The notes under the pieces were generated by a model. The model did no database searches, had not been told where the DNA came from, and saw only the letters and a list, made by a program, of their open reading frames with translations. Source: Nymphalis io (lineage: Eukaryota; Arthropoda; Insecta; Lepidoptera; Nymphalidae). Taken from it: a DNA stretch of 64,000 bases. The stretch spans positions 496,001 through 560,000 of the forward strand of contig NC_065893.1 in assembly GCF_905147045.1 (NCBI RefSeq), given 5' to 3'. Of this stretch, positions 33,400 through 44,109 are shown piece after piece; positions within the stretch are counted from its first letter, which is position 1; each line of letters opens with the position of its first letter. A program made the translations under genes and the position numbers.

Positions 33400-34045
33400 T
33401 GCAAGAAGTTTCACTGAGGATCGGTCTGAGGATGAAAATGTCCAAGACCAAAATCATGACTAATCGCCACATACGTGCACCAACATAATCGTAGGTAAGG
33501 ACACCGTACAGGTGGTCAGCGATTATATCTATCTTGGACATCGTTTATCATTTGATCGGAAATCTCAAATACAGGAGATCGAACGACGCATTGGATTAGG
33601 GTAAGCTGCTTTTGGAAAGCTCGAAGATACGTTGACATCCAAACTCCCACAATGCCTCAAGACCAAGGTGTTTAACCAATGTGTCTTGCTTATACTCACC
33701 TACGGTGCCGAAACATGGACGCTTACTAAGCATAGCATGCACAAAATAAAAGTGGCACAAAGGGCGATGGAGCGTGCTATGTTAGGCATCTCCCTCGTTG
33801 ATCGTGTACCAAACGCAGAAATCCGACGAAAGTCGAAAGTCGAAGATATTGGGAAGCGTATCACGAGGTTAAAGTGGAGATGGGCTGGACACTTGACCAC
33901 CCGCCCGATGGTCAGACGATTTTAGGAAGATGGCGGGTGCTCAATGGATGCGAGTAGCACAGGACCAAGAGAACTGGCGCGCCTGTGAGGAGGCCTATGT
34001 CCAGCAGTGGATTAATGTGGGCTGAATATGATGATGATGATGAAC
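33400..34045 (+). mobile_element. RTE-type LINE, 3' portion, inactivated
   Basis: Pieces of one reverse transcriptase C-terminus lie in shifting frames. SLRIGLRMKMSKTKIMTNRH (about 33408) keeps the motif after the catalytic palm. A continuous frame 33632-33925 then contains LPQCLKTKVFNQCVL, TYGAETWTLTK, RAMERAMLGISL and WRWAGHL before a stop. RTE elements in insects share these blocks. It ends GAGGAGGCCTATGTCCAGCA and a (GATGAT)n tail. Stops and frameshifts show it is dead. Confidence 0.9.
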
Positions 34046-34049
34046 AACA

Positions 34050-34430
34050 TATTATAAAATTATTAATTTCAAATATAAAAACATGTAAAGCTTAGTATAT
34101 AAAGACCAAATCAAGAATTTGCTACTGTACTACTTCAGGACATATACCTCCCTTGTATAGAGTACGGTTTGCGGTGCTTCGATTTGGGCTGGGCCATCTT
34201 AGCTCATAGTTATAAATTTCGTTCTTTATTTTCTTGAAATTAGGAATTTTTATTGAGCCCAAATTCACATATTGAATATAATATTTTTTCATCATTTGTA
34301 TCTGTTAACTATTTTATTTTTTATTTTATCAAATCGGAATGTTGTCACAGCATATATTAAGAAAAACATTGTCTTATTGCATAAATAAAAATATTGTAAC
34401 AAAATATATATAATTTTGACTGTATCCTAT
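34050..34430. other. Unique AT-rich DNA, no gene seen
   Basis: No feature was recognised between the RTE tail and the next SINE. Confidence 0.4.
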
Positions 34431-34435
34431 TTGTA

Positions 34436-34785
34436 TCTTTGGTCTACTGGCTAAATCCCGAAGTCCTGGATTCAAACCCAGGTCAAGCTGATAAAAAGTT
34501 ATTGGGTTTTTACACTAAAAAATTTTCAGTAGCAGCTTGGAATTGGAAGTGTGTACACTCCTGTGCTTCGGAAAACACGTAAAGTCATTGATCCTGCTCC
34601 TGAACTCTTTACTATCGTGTTGAATCTGCTGTTCCATCGGATTATGAGAGTTAGGGAATAGATAGTGCGTCTGTGTTTGCGCACACACTTGTGCACTATA
34701 ATATCTCCTGTGTAGTTGGTTAGTCTGACTTGAGATTGACCGCCGTTGCCAAAATCGGTCAGGAGGACATTATCATCATCATGCA
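34436..34785 (+). mobile_element. Family C SINE, full-length reference copy
   Basis: Head TTTGGTCTACTGGCTAAATC and B box GGATTCAAACCCAGG. The body includes AAAGTTATTGGGTTTTTACA, GGAAGTGTGTACACTCCTGT, CCATCGGATTATGAGAGTTA, GCGCACACACTTGTGCACTA and GATTGACCGCCGTTGCCAAA. The 3' end GGAGGACATT is followed by an (ATC)n tail at 34770-34782. The head resembles a tRNA but has no closed acceptor stem. Confidence 0.88.
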
Positions 34786-34796
34786 TATAAATATGA

Positions 34797-34798
<2 letters not shown>

Positions 34799-34858
<60 letters not shown>
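34799..34858. repeat. (AT)30 microsatellite
   Basis: About 60 bp of uninterrupted AT. It sits exactly between the tail of a family C SINE and the tail end of an inverted family F copy, so it probably grew from the tails. Confidence 0.95.
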
Positions 34859-34862
<4 letters not shown>

Positions 34863-34874
34863 ATATATATTTAT

Positions 34875-35155
34875 AGTATAGGCGATCATATAGGAGACGA
34901 GCATATGGGCTACCTGATGGTAAGTGGTCACCAACGCCTATAGCCATTGGCATTGTAAGAAATGTTAACCCTCGCCCACATCGCCTATGCGCCACCAACC
35001 TTGGGAACTAGGATGTCCCTTGTGCCTGTAAATACACTGGCTCACTCACCCTTCAAACTGGAACACAACAATACCTAGTACTGCTGTTTCGCTATAGAAT
35101 ATCTTATGAGTGGGTGGTACCTATGCTTGCACAAAGCCGTACCACCAGTAATGTA
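34875..35155 (-). mobile_element. Family F retroposon, nearly full length
   Basis: GAGACGAGCATATGGGCTAC, GCGCCACCAACCTTGGGAAC, GCTCACTCACCCTTCAAACT, GAGTGGGTGGTACCTATGCT and the 5' boundary CCGTACCACCAGTA. Reverse orientation. Confidence 0.85.
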
Positions 35156-35264
35156 TAGAATGTTGAGTCTTTTTCATTTTTTTGTCATAGAATTTTGAAT
35201 GATGGTTGTGTCAAGAACACGCTGTGTTGTCACATATCTATAAATAACAATTAATGTTTCTTTG

Positions 35265-35405
35265 TATAGCTATTCTTTATGCGTTCCTCAATTATTCGTC
35301 CGATTGTGATGAAACTTTCGTGAGTTATTCTGCAAACGTACGCTATAATTCCAAAAAAGAAAAAAAAAACATTTATATGATTCTCTTATTCTACCTGTTC
35401 GAAGA
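35265..35405. mobile_element. Decayed interspersed repeat, class unknown
   Basis: TATTCGTCCGATTGTGATGA followed by AACTTTCGTGAG and CTACCTGTTCGAAGACGGGA is the phrase pattern of a common lepidopteran repeat of uncertain class. No coding sequence. Confidence 0.35.
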
Positions 35406-35409
35406 CGGG

Positions 35410-36170
35410 ACGAAAATTATATAAAAAATGAATTACATTAACGTAAGAAAAATTAAGAAATATTGTAATTTGATGTGATTGTCCAATAAATATATTTTAT
35501 GTAACAAAATCAAAAACAAAATATATGCTTATAGAAAACACTTAAATATATTTCTACTTTGATTAATAACTTTATCAAATAGAACATTTTTTTTCAACGA
35601 ATTATTTAGTGTTGCTCCATAGGTTGTCACGTTTGGCGCGGCGTTAAGAACATATTCATCTCTGCCACGATGAATGCTCCTATTTGCTATATCGTATTTG
35701 TTTATAGTGTGGGAATAGAATTTTTAACATCAGTATTAGCCAATTCCCGAGATCAGGGCGCCAGGTGCGAGCTGACGTTATGTTATTACCAAAGATCAAA
35801 ACAACAAGAATAATTGCTTTGCCTTTATATTAAATACTATCTATAAAACTCTTATTTTATCATATATATTAAGTGATTAATGGCTAGGTAAATTGGGTTC
35901 GTTTTAAAAATATATACACGTAAGTTTTATAGTTTGTTTAATTTAAATGAAAATCTGCTGTCGTTGAAATTATTTTCATGCGCAATTTAAATTTGGAGTA
36001 ATAAAAATCTTAAAATAATTCTAAGTGACGTTCGTGTGTTTCTTTCTCAGCGTTATATTTTATTTTAATTAATTATTGCTTTTAAGAATTGGTAGCAGAC
36101 CAATTATTTCATATTTTCGCGTCATTTTATGCGTAGTCTTCCTGTTATAATGCGTTGTGAATTAAACGAT
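35410..36170. other. Unique AT-rich DNA, no gene seen
   Basis: A GC-richer patch at 35735-35785 (CGAGATCAGGGCGCCAGG). No coding or repeat resemblance. Confidence 0.4.
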
Positions 36171-36174
36171 AACA

Positions 36175-36486
36175 AGCCGAGATGGCCCAGTGGTAAGAAC
36201 GCGTGAATCTTAACCGATGATCGTGGGTTCAAACCCGGGCAAGCACCACTGAATTTTCACGTGCGTAATTTGTGATTAAGATTCATCTCGTGCTTTACGG
36301 TGAAGAAAAACATAGCGAGGAAGCCTGCATGTGTCTAATTTTACAGAAATTCTGCCACATGTGTATTCTACCAACCCGCACTGGAACAGCGAGGCGGAAT
36401 AATCTCCAAACCTTCTCCTAAAAAAAGGGAGAGGAGGCCTTTAGCCCAGCAGTGGGACATTAACAGGCTGTTACGGTTACGGAAGA
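36175..36486 (+). mobile_element. Family A (Metulj-like) SINE, full-length reference copy
   Basis: Complete: AGCCGAGATGGCCCAGTGGT (A box region), GGTTCAAACCCGGG (B box), CACCACTGAATTTTCACGTG, GAGGAAGCCTGCATGTGTCT, CTGCCACATGTGTATTCTAC, GGAGAGGAGGCCTTTAGCCC and AGCAGTGGGACATTAACAGG, ending GCTGTTACGGTTACGG. The tail shows the GTTACG repeat typical of this family. No clear target-site duplication. Confidence 0.92.
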
Positions 36487-36489
36487 TAC

Positions 36490-37038
36490 TAATAATTAAT
36501 AATTACGCTACACTGAGAGTGTACATAAAATTTTTAAGCGTATAGTTTTGTTACTTATTGAAATTTATTTAAAAACCACATTCACAAGATACACAAAAAA
36601 ACAGTACGATTTGAAACCCCATAACATACAATCAGTATATAAATTCACTAATAAGACCGATTCCTTTTTGATTTGGTAGCTATTGTCGAGTTTTATTATT
36701 ATCAATAAAGAAAATTGGAAATAGAGCAGAGAAAAATGTTCGATACATGCAATGTGTTTTGCTTAAAATTTAATTAAAATCGTGAAAATTAATATACGTA
36801 CAGACAAACATTCCAAAGCTACTAAACCATTGCATAATAGCTACTTTTTGTTTCTCCGCCTAATTAGCGCCGACTGCACCTAGAGACATTACCTGATAAT
36901 GCATCATGTCAGAATGACCACGCTAAATCGGACGGAGTGCTTCATAAATCTATGTCTATACTGAATCGGGTTAGTTAGGCGAGAAGTATTAATAGTTGGG
37001 GCTCATTCAAATACGATTACTTTATTCGAAGATAGTCT
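36490..37038. other. Unique DNA, no gene seen
   Basis: A GC-richer stretch at 36855-36975 (TTAGCGCCGACTGCACC). No coding or repeat resemblance. Confidence 0.4.
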
Positions 37039-37042
37039 TAAT

Positions 37043-37612
37043 ATCGTTTATTTATTTATTTATTTATTTTATATACTCTTTATTGCACACCAATATAGAC
37101 AAAAATAATAGGAGTAAAACAAAAATAAAGAAAAGAAAAATGTACAATAGGCGGCCTTATCGCTAAAACAGCGATCTCTTCCAGGCAACCTTTGGTAGAG
37201 GAGAGAGATAGGATGGTAGGGGTGTACAAATTATTTAATACATAAAAAAAAATAGATACAATATATATATGTATATATACGATACATAAATAAATATTCC
37301 ATAAATATATAATAATATAATATACATACACATTATAAATATATACATTTACATACTATAGATACTTACATAATAAATAAAATATTTAATTGCAGTATTT
37401 CTTCATGAAGCAAGATAGTGCTCTTTTATCATTTTTTTAAAAGAAGTAATAGTTGGTGCACGTCTTGCTTCTAGTGGAAGAGAGTTCCAAAGACGAATTG
37501 AATGGACTGTAAATGAGTCACTATAAAAAGATGTTGTATGAGGTGGTATTTTTAAAATCAAATTCTCTTCAGAACGAAGATTATGGCTATCGTTGTACAT
37601 TAGTTCCAAGTA
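37043..37612 (-). mobile_element. CR1/Jockey-like LINE, C-terminal end and 3' UTR
   Basis: The frame 37403-37609 (minus) encodes the end of a LINE reverse transcriptase protein: NLRSEENLILKIPPHTTSFY, then the hallmark RLWNSLP and SFKKMIKEHYL before the stop. Downstream the 3' UTR carries TTGCCTGGAAGAGATCGCTG and GCGATAAGGCCGCCTATTG, then (TAAA)n at 37043-37070. The copy is 5' truncated near 37612. The coding part is intact over its length, so it is younger than the relatives at 2125 and 46700. Confidence 0.85.
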
Positions 37613-37860
37613 TTTTATTTTATTTATTTATTTGTAATCAATAGCGTTACAGAAATGGTTGTAGTTATTACTTAGTACTAATGTGAGTATTACAATTTTG
37701 TATTACGAATAATGAAAAGAAAATTATAAGTAGAGACATAGTATAAGTATTAATAGGTACAATCAAGAATATTCTTACTTAATATTAATGCGAGTAAATC
37801 ATATAGGCACGCCACTCCACCCCTCACACTCGGCTGAAGTCGCGGGCGGAAACTAGTTAT
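37613..37860 (-). mobile_element. Probable tail of a second retroelement
   Basis: A second (TTTA)n-type run at 37614-37632 abuts the truncated end of the LINE. The right part contains CACTCGGCTGAAGTCGCGGG and GGCGGAAACTAGTTA, a phrase common in lepidopteran repeats. Class uncertain. Confidence 0.35.
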
Positions 37861-38127
37861 TAACAATGTGATATTCACTCTAAAAAGGATATAGTTAAAT
37901 TAATATAAAGCTAAGACAAGTACGACACTCATCGTCGTGATAATTATGATATGATTATAGTCGAAAGATTTTAAGATTGAATATCAGCTCTTGCAGCATT
38001 AGTCCTAGTTTATAGAATATATATTAAACTCTGTTAGGAAAACGCAAATACTCGCGGTTGCGGATATTCCAATATATTGTTTACCTACTTACTAAAAAAT
38101 AGTAAAATTAAATGTCTATATAAATAT

Positions 38128-38276
38128 TTAATTATCTATTTAAGTATGTATTTACAAAATAAAAGTAGTTTATGTAGTATATCAGTTGTCTGGTTTCCAA
38201 AGAACAAGCTTTGTAGAAGCTAATTTCGGATCAGATGGCCGTGTGTGAAAAATGTCCCAGGATATTATTATTAAAT
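38128..38276 (+). mobile_element. Family B SINE, 5' truncated
   Basis: AATTATCTATTTAAGTATGT, ATATCAGTTGTCTGGTTTCC, AACAAGCTTTGTAGAAGC, GATCAGATGGCCGTGTGTGA, TGTCCCAGGATATTATTATT. The tRNA head is absent, as expected for an incomplete reverse transcript. Confidence 0.85.
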
Positions 38277-38279
38277 AAT

Positions 38280-39475
38280 TATAAAGTTTATAATATAACT
38301 TTTATGAGCATTATTGGATTGTCATTTTAGAATATAAAGATAAAGGTTAACCTGTTAATTTTCCGAACTGATGATAGTTTGGAAAAAAATACTAAACTTA
38401 GTCTATGTTGTATTGTCTTTATATCATATTGTACAAATTAATATGCCGTAATAAATAATCCTAATTTTAATAGAGAAGTCATTCAATTGTAGGTATAAAT
38501 TATGTACTTGACATAAGCTGCTATACAAAAAAATCACGATGGTAAAGGCTTGTAAAAACAAGCTTATAATATTATTAGATTTATCGTTTGGTAATTCGTC
38601 TAATATGTCGACCGACACGCAAAGATCGGTCGGAGTTAAAACTAAAAAAACATTGTCACGAAGTTCTCGACGCAAATATAAATAGTCTCGAACGTTTAAT
38701 CAAGGTGTACGATGCGAGAGGAGAGCGCAATTAAACAACAGGTCGACGGATGACAAATGAATAGCAAGTTCGGCAGCCATTACTTATATATGTATAAACG
38801 ATTAGAGCTGGCATGTTTTGAGAGAGAGGGGCAAAAAATAATTCATAGAATTTTTTATTAAGAATAAAAATAAATACATTGTCAGGAATATAAAGACAAA
38901 ACAATTTAAAATAAATTATGGTACAAGAAACGTATACATAAATTAACGCGCAACGATTTAAATCATATTTAACTACTTATTTTATACTGAAACAAAGTTA
39001 ATGAATATTAAACAATTATATAATATAACATAATAGGTATATATTTAATAAAAGTAAATTTTATTAAATGCCGAAGCTAGCTTTTGTCACAATTTATGAC
39101 CGTAAAACATTAGCTCTTGAAGAACACTTGAATCTAAAACGAATATTGCGGGTTCATTACTTATTATTCATCTCGTACACTTACTCAAACCTTTCCTAGT
39201 AAAGCCTTTGCCTAGCGATGAAAAATTTACAGTTGTGTAAAGCATATTGTTGTACACTTTCGACATGCAGTGTCCATTTTATATAATACTCGCTAGTCAT
39301 AAATAGCTCGCTCAGGTAAGTACCAGGTACCATGGACTTGCTATGTCACCATATGTTTACCTACTAGAAATCCTTAGAACATTTTGAAAGGAACAGTTCT
39401 ACCATGATCTCAGAATTATTATTTTCTCCGATGTTTCGACTTGCACCTTGCTTGTGTGCATTGTTGCATAAGTAA
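38280..39475. other. Unique DNA with possible regulatory patch at 38595-38770
   Basis: The patch contains an inverted repeat CGACCGA...TCGGTCG (about 38609-38632), a canonical TATAAATA at 38677-38684 and GGTCGACGGATGACAAATGA. No initiator is found at the right distance. The minus open frame 38424-38675 lacks a domain. Confidence 0.33.
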
Positions 39476-39477
39476 AT

Positions 39478-39735
39478 AGCACAGCCTACAAATCTCCCAG
39501 CTCCATTAAGGCTTTCTTCTTATTTAAGGATAAGTTTTGGACTTTAATCACCACAAAGCTCCAATGCGGGTAGTTGGATATTGTCAAATATTCATCCTAC
39601 ATAGGTAGATTCCTTTATGATATGAAGCAAAACGCTTCACCGCCGAGGAAGAGATGCATTTTAAACGCAATTTAAACATTTGGGAAATTCAATGGTTCTC
39701 ACCCGTGTTTGAACCCGAGATCTAGTGACGTTTTT
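39478..39735 (-). mobile_element. Family A SINE, diverged full length
   Basis: AGCACAGCCTACAAATCTCC, AGCTCCAATGCGGGTAGTTG, TTCACCGCCGAGGAAGAGAT and the B box region GTGTTTGAACCCGAG. Strong decay. Confidence 0.65.
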
Positions 39736-39739
39736 TATT

Positions 39740-40730
39740 TACTTAACTACAAAGTTTCAAATAGATATATTTAAAATATATTATGTTTCTTTTTAACTAT
39801 AGACGCCATATTGATGTTTAGACGAGGCGCGTGCTCGATAGCGTCGATTCGTTTCCCGGGTAATAACTTCCAGTTAAAGAGGTAATTCCGTTAATGCGGA
39901 TTTCTGCTCTGGATTTTTTAGTTTAGTCAATCTGATATATGAAATTTCATCGTAAAATAGACTTTATATTGTTTATAATAAAGTGGAAATTGAAAAGATT
40001 TTTTTAAATTTTTTCTTAGTTCGCGTTCGTTATCCGTGATGAAACAGATGAATTTATGATTATGAAATAATATACACACCAAAAGCCGCTATAATCCATA
40101 TTGATGTAATTTACATGGTATTAAGCTATTGTTTGATGATGAAATTCTAATAAATATACGTAAATGTTTGATAGGAAGGGTTTTGTTGCACACATAGATA
40201 CTGCAACAGCAATGCATTATAAATATATAAAGGAGCTACTCCAGTCACCTTAAATACTCAACCCCGCAATGATATTTTGTTTATGTACTTTTAGAAATAC
40301 AAACCACTAGTTTGCGCCCGTAGATTTGTCCGCGTGTGAAGAGGGGGGAGGTGGTGAAGAGGTGTGAGGGGAGGAGTGGGGGTTAAGCACTTTACCCACT
40401 ACATAATAATTGTAATCCCAGGAGAGTTATTAAATTGTTGTAATAAATACACTGGAATTTATTCATAAATAGTTACACCGTTGTCACATTAAAACCCGTA
40501 TTTTATATATTTATAATTCCTAATTTCAGATATGAATAACCTAAAAAGACAAGGTGTTGAAATGTTCAAAATATAACAGCTCTATATACACATTATCATT
40601 AATCATTGTTATCACCTCAAAGAGCAGCTGTCGATGTGTCACCCACGTGTCTTTCAATAATTATATTCTTTTTCTATATCGAATCTAGTTATATGTATAA
40701 GATTTTTTTATTGTAATAATATTTTATTAT
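39740..40730. other. Unique DNA with homopurine G-rich tract
   Basis: Apart from the tract at 40334-40382 listed separately, there is a GC-richer patch at 39805-39900 (GACGAGGCGCGTGCTCGATA). No gene seen. Confidence 0.4.
40334..40382. repeat. G-rich near-homopurine tract
   Basis: About 49 bp made almost only of G and A with a few T on the plus strand. It includes GAGGGGGGAGGTGG, GAGGGGAGGAG and TGGGGG. G runs of 6, 4 and 5 are present. Potential for a G-quadruplex or triplex, and for GAGA-type factor binding. Confidence 0.75.
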
Positions 40731-40734
40731 ATGT

Positions 40735-40855
40735 TGTCATTACCGTCCATAGACATTGGCACTATGAAAAATATCACCTATCTCTCAGATTGCCAACGCG
40801 CCACAGACCTTGATGTCAAAGATGTTACGTTCCTTGCCTGTAGTTACCGCTAATT
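40735..40855 (-). mobile_element. Family F retroposon, fragment
   Basis: CCGTCCATAGACATTGGCAC, CAACGCGCCACAGACCTTGA and AAGATGTTACGTTCCTTGCC match the middle of family F in reverse orientation. Confidence 0.55.
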
Positions 40856-41024
40856 TGCTTTGTCTGTTAGTTTGTTTAGGTTAAAAAAACGATAAATTTG
40901 GATAGGAACGAGTTCGTTTTATCCCACGGAATTGAAATTTAATATGTTGATTCAGATCCGATGGAAATATATTTTTTATGACATCACCTTTTTTTCGCAA
41001 TGTAAACCTTCAATAAGTTACCTA

Positions 41025-41667
41025 GCTCCCATAGGGAAGGGGTAACTGGGTATGTGGGATTCTTACCCACTAAAGCCACTGCGATGGCCGTCCATGGCAC
41101 GGATCGGAGAAGCTGCGGGATCGTGTTGATATAACGCATCCGCGGCCTCTCCCGTGCTTAGCTCCGCTCGTGGCTCGGCGGAGCTCTCCTCAGGGGGCGA
41201 AGGTAATCTCGCCCCCCCGCACTCCTCGCTAGTGCGTACGGCAGTACGAGGCTATCCCGGCTGCTGACCTCATCAGGGCCGTCTGAAATAAGACACGCGA
41301 GGCCCCCACCTCACGCATCTACGGCCCCAGGGTTACGCCCTATCTTTTAACCCCGGGCGTCGGGGCTGTGAGAGGGCTGAGATGACACCGACGTCGTCTC
41401 CGCCGAGCAGGATCAGCCCTTTCCCGTTCCCGCACCGCCGTCTCCTTCTGGATCATGATGGTCTCGCAGAAGGAAGCTACGGCCCTCCACACCGATTCCC
41501 TGCGGAGTATCGCCGACACGACTGCTCGCAAGGTCCGACTTCGCGGACCAAGATCTCCCTCTCCGTATTACACGCGGGGCACGCTTCCAGCGTATGCTGA
41601 GCGGTGTCCCGGTCCGCTCCGCAGTGGTGGCACATCGCCAACGATCCGCGTCCGATCTTACACAGGT
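41025..41667 (-). mobile_element. R1-clade LINE, C-terminal end and 3' UTR, joined to a family F copy
   Basis: On the minus strand, REYLCKIGRGSLAMCHHCG leads into a CX2CX8HX4C zinc knuckle (CHHC, H, C), the C-terminal finger of R1/Jockey-group LINE proteins. The frame then shifts. In another frame, ILRRESVWRAVASFCETIMI and a basic RRRRRR run follow to a stop at 41340. The GC-rich 3' UTR continues to about 41025. The upstream side runs without a gap into a family F sequence (TCTAACCACCCACTTATC at about 41673), giving a chimeric 132-residue frame. Confidence 0.85.
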
Positions 41668-41935
41668 ATTCTCTAACCACCCACTTATCAGATATTCTAC
41701 TGCAAAACAGCAGTACTTGGTATTGTTCTGTTCCGGTTTGAAGGGTGAGTGAGCCAGTGTAATTACAGCACAAGGGACATCACATATTAGTTCCCAAGGT
41801 TGGTGGCGCATTGGCGATGTATGGTTAATGATGGTTAATATTTCTTACAATGTCAATGTTTATGGGCATTCGTGACCACTTACCATCAGGTGGCCCATAT
41901 GCTCGTCCGTCTACCTATTCTATAAAAAAAATGCG
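41668..41935 (+). mobile_element. Family F retroposon lacking its first 50 bp
   Basis: ACCACCCACTTATCAGATAT, GTTCCGGTTTGAAGGGTGAG, AAGGTTGGTGGCGCATTGG, ACTTACCATCAGGTGGCCCA and 3' CTATTCTATAAAAAAAA. Its 5' end is replaced by the R1-like LINE, which lies in the opposite orientation. Confidence 0.85.
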
Positions 41936-41939
41936 ATAA

Positions 41940-42670
41940 ATCGTATAGCAACATATACAAATACTAAAATAAAAATATATTTTGTGTCACCTCATCATTA
42001 AACACTTATTTATTTCAATGATTTTTTTGATGATTCGCTCTTACCTTAATGACGAAGATTGTTTACAGTTCGATCTCGAGCCAAGAAAAAAATACATAAA
42101 TAAATATACATAATATACAACAAAAAAAAATGTATAATGACATTGTGTAATGTTTTGAGAAAAACTGATAGCATTGTATACGAAGGAATTTGCAGGCTCA
42201 TAAGCTACTAGACAAGCACGACATACAAAGATACGTCGTTTGAGTAACTCCCGCGAAATTACTATATAACTACTTGAAGTAAGCACAGTTTGTTTTAAAT
42301 TTTTATAATATATTATACGTACGGACATACATAGCTACGTTACGGTTTATATGCATAGATTCCGAATGTCTAGCACTATAAAGTAATAAAAAGCATATGT
42401 GATATGTTATTGATAATAATTAATTCGATGCAGGAGGCGTCAAAAGTGTTCTCGGAATAAGCGACAAAAATAGATTAAATACCGTGTAAACATGTGCACG
42501 ATCTATAAATAATGGGAGACAATGACATTCTTGAAGACACGGGAGGCGCACGCGCATACTTTGATTAAGCGCTATAATATTATTTACAAAAACTATCTTG
42601 ATCCACAATCATTGTAACAATATGCTCTACAAATGAAAATAAGTAATTTTTCGATTTTTGAAAATATAAG
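41940..42670. other. Unique DNA, no gene seen
   Basis: Open frames on the minus strand (42041-42328 and 42420-42608) have no recognised domain and sit in AT-rich DNA. Confidence 0.4.
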
Positions 42671-42674
42671 CTGA

Positions 42675-42800
42675 GATAGATATGGCCCAGTGGTTAGAAC
42701 GTATCAATATTAACCGAAGATTGTGGGTTCAATTTGGGGAAGCATTGTCTTTAAAAAGGAGAAAAGGCCTAAGCCCAGTAGTGGGACATCTACAGGTTGG
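42675..42800 (+). mobile_element. Family A SINE with large internal deletion
   Basis: Head ATGGCCCAGTGGTTAGAACG and GGGTTCAATTTGGGGAAGCA are joined directly to the 3' part AAAAGGCCTAAGCCCAGTAG. About 170 bp of the middle are missing. Confidence 0.75.
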
Positions 42801-42804
42801 TCCT

Positions 42805-43540
42805 ATATACTGTTATTAGAAAATTATAATAATGTACAGTATTTTTTCAAATACAAAACGAAGAATTTTCATTTCAAAAAAGGGCACGTCGAGTAAATTG
42901 TCTAATTCATTAAAAACCTGTAAGGGGGCATAGACATTTCCCCCGGCGCTGCTCGCGATTAACATATAAATGCGGCACTTGCGGCGGGTTCGTAAATAAA
43001 AACTCAATCGGAACGCCATTAAACGTACGCTTACTGTTCATCCTGGGATATAGGGTAGGGTGAAATAGAGCTAGCGAAACTCTTGCAATTATTTACTTAG
43101 ACTTGTAAACGAGTTAATATTGAAAAAATATGATGACTATGACTATTATTTATAGTTTTTAAAAAAATGTCTGTAATTACTTTAATCAGTAATTTCCTAT
43201 TTAAATGAATTCTTATAGTTTTGAAAATAAATTGCCCTTAATTTTTCTTTTATTTTTAATTAATATTTATGTGTCTACAATTTTATTAGTATCACCCAAG
43301 CTTGTTGTTGTTGTACAATTTTATTAGTATCACCCAAGTTTGTGTTATATTATATATAATATACCACAAAACATTACAATAATTATGTACATAAAGTTTG
43401 TATTATGCTTAACTTATTGTAAATAGCTAATTAAGAAATTACTGGAAAATTTACAGTAAATATAATATTCGGTTTTGAGTGGTAATTGCGTTTTAATATT
43501 TTTGTGTTTCAGATTAAGAAGGGAACAGACAAATCGATAG
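42805..43540. other. Unique DNA with short direct repeat and GC-rich patch
   Basis: The GC-rich patch 42915-43025 includes GGGGGCATAGACATTTCCCC (inverted GGGGG/CCCCC) and ATTAACATATAAATGCGGCA. A 25-bp near-exact direct repeat is at 43276-43338, listed separately. No gene seen. Confidence 0.35.
43276..43338. repeat. Direct repeat, 25 bp, period 38
   Basis: ATTTTATTAGTATCACCCAA and adjoining bases occur at 43276-43300 and again at 43314-43338, with a GTT-rich spacer. Looks like a local duplication. Confidence 0.85.
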
Positions 43541-43542
43541 AA

Positions 43543-43655
43543 TAACAGCCTGTAAATGTTCCATTGCTAAGCTGTTCTAACCTTATTGTGAGTTGGTCAA
43601 GCACGCCATGAATTATAAACATAAATTAAGCAGATCGAATTTCAGTGGTTAAAAG
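43543..43655 (-). mobile_element. Family A SINE, two fragments joined
   Basis: AACAGCCTGTAAATGTTCCA followed, after a large gap, by CAAGCACGCCATGAATTATA and AACATAAATTAAGCAG. The central 130 bp are missing. Confidence 0.6.
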
Positions 43656-43659
43656 CAAC

Positions 43660-44105
43660 CATTATTTCTAACTTATGTGTTATAGGCTACATCAAATCTG
43701 TAATAATAATAATAATTTGTTAATATTGGTACAGAGATTAATCAAATTTAAATATAATATTGCTTCTATTGTCAATCTACTCTGTGAGATTCTTTAAGAC
43801 GAGGGGTGATTTACCACCCCCAAAGGGAACATCTTGATTGACACGTGTTTACCTTGTTGTGCCGATTTTGATTGGGAGACGATTCTGATATAGAAAAAAA
43901 ACGCGTTTATGACAATGACGAATTGTTTTGAAATTTGATCATTTTGTTGAAATTAGCTCATTGCTTTTGTGATGCGGTGAAACTGACTCGATATTTGACT
44001 TTGCCGTTCGTTTCTGTGCTCTCGATAATATTAGACTTAAAGCTGGGGCGGTAATGCCTCACTAAATGATAAGTTATGTATTACTGTTAATAAAAATGTC
44101 TATTT
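43660..44105. other. Unique DNA, no gene seen
   Basis: Contains GAGGGGTGATTTACCACCCCC, whose GGGGTG/CACCCC halves form a 6-bp hairpin. Nothing else was recognised. Confidence 0.35.
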
Positions 44106-44109
44106 ACTT

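Noticed and set aside
41413..41811. 132-residue open frame on the minus strand
   Set aside because: It is a chimeric reading through a family F retroposon and, out of frame, an R1-type LINE. The real LINE frame is the one with the CHHC zinc knuckle.
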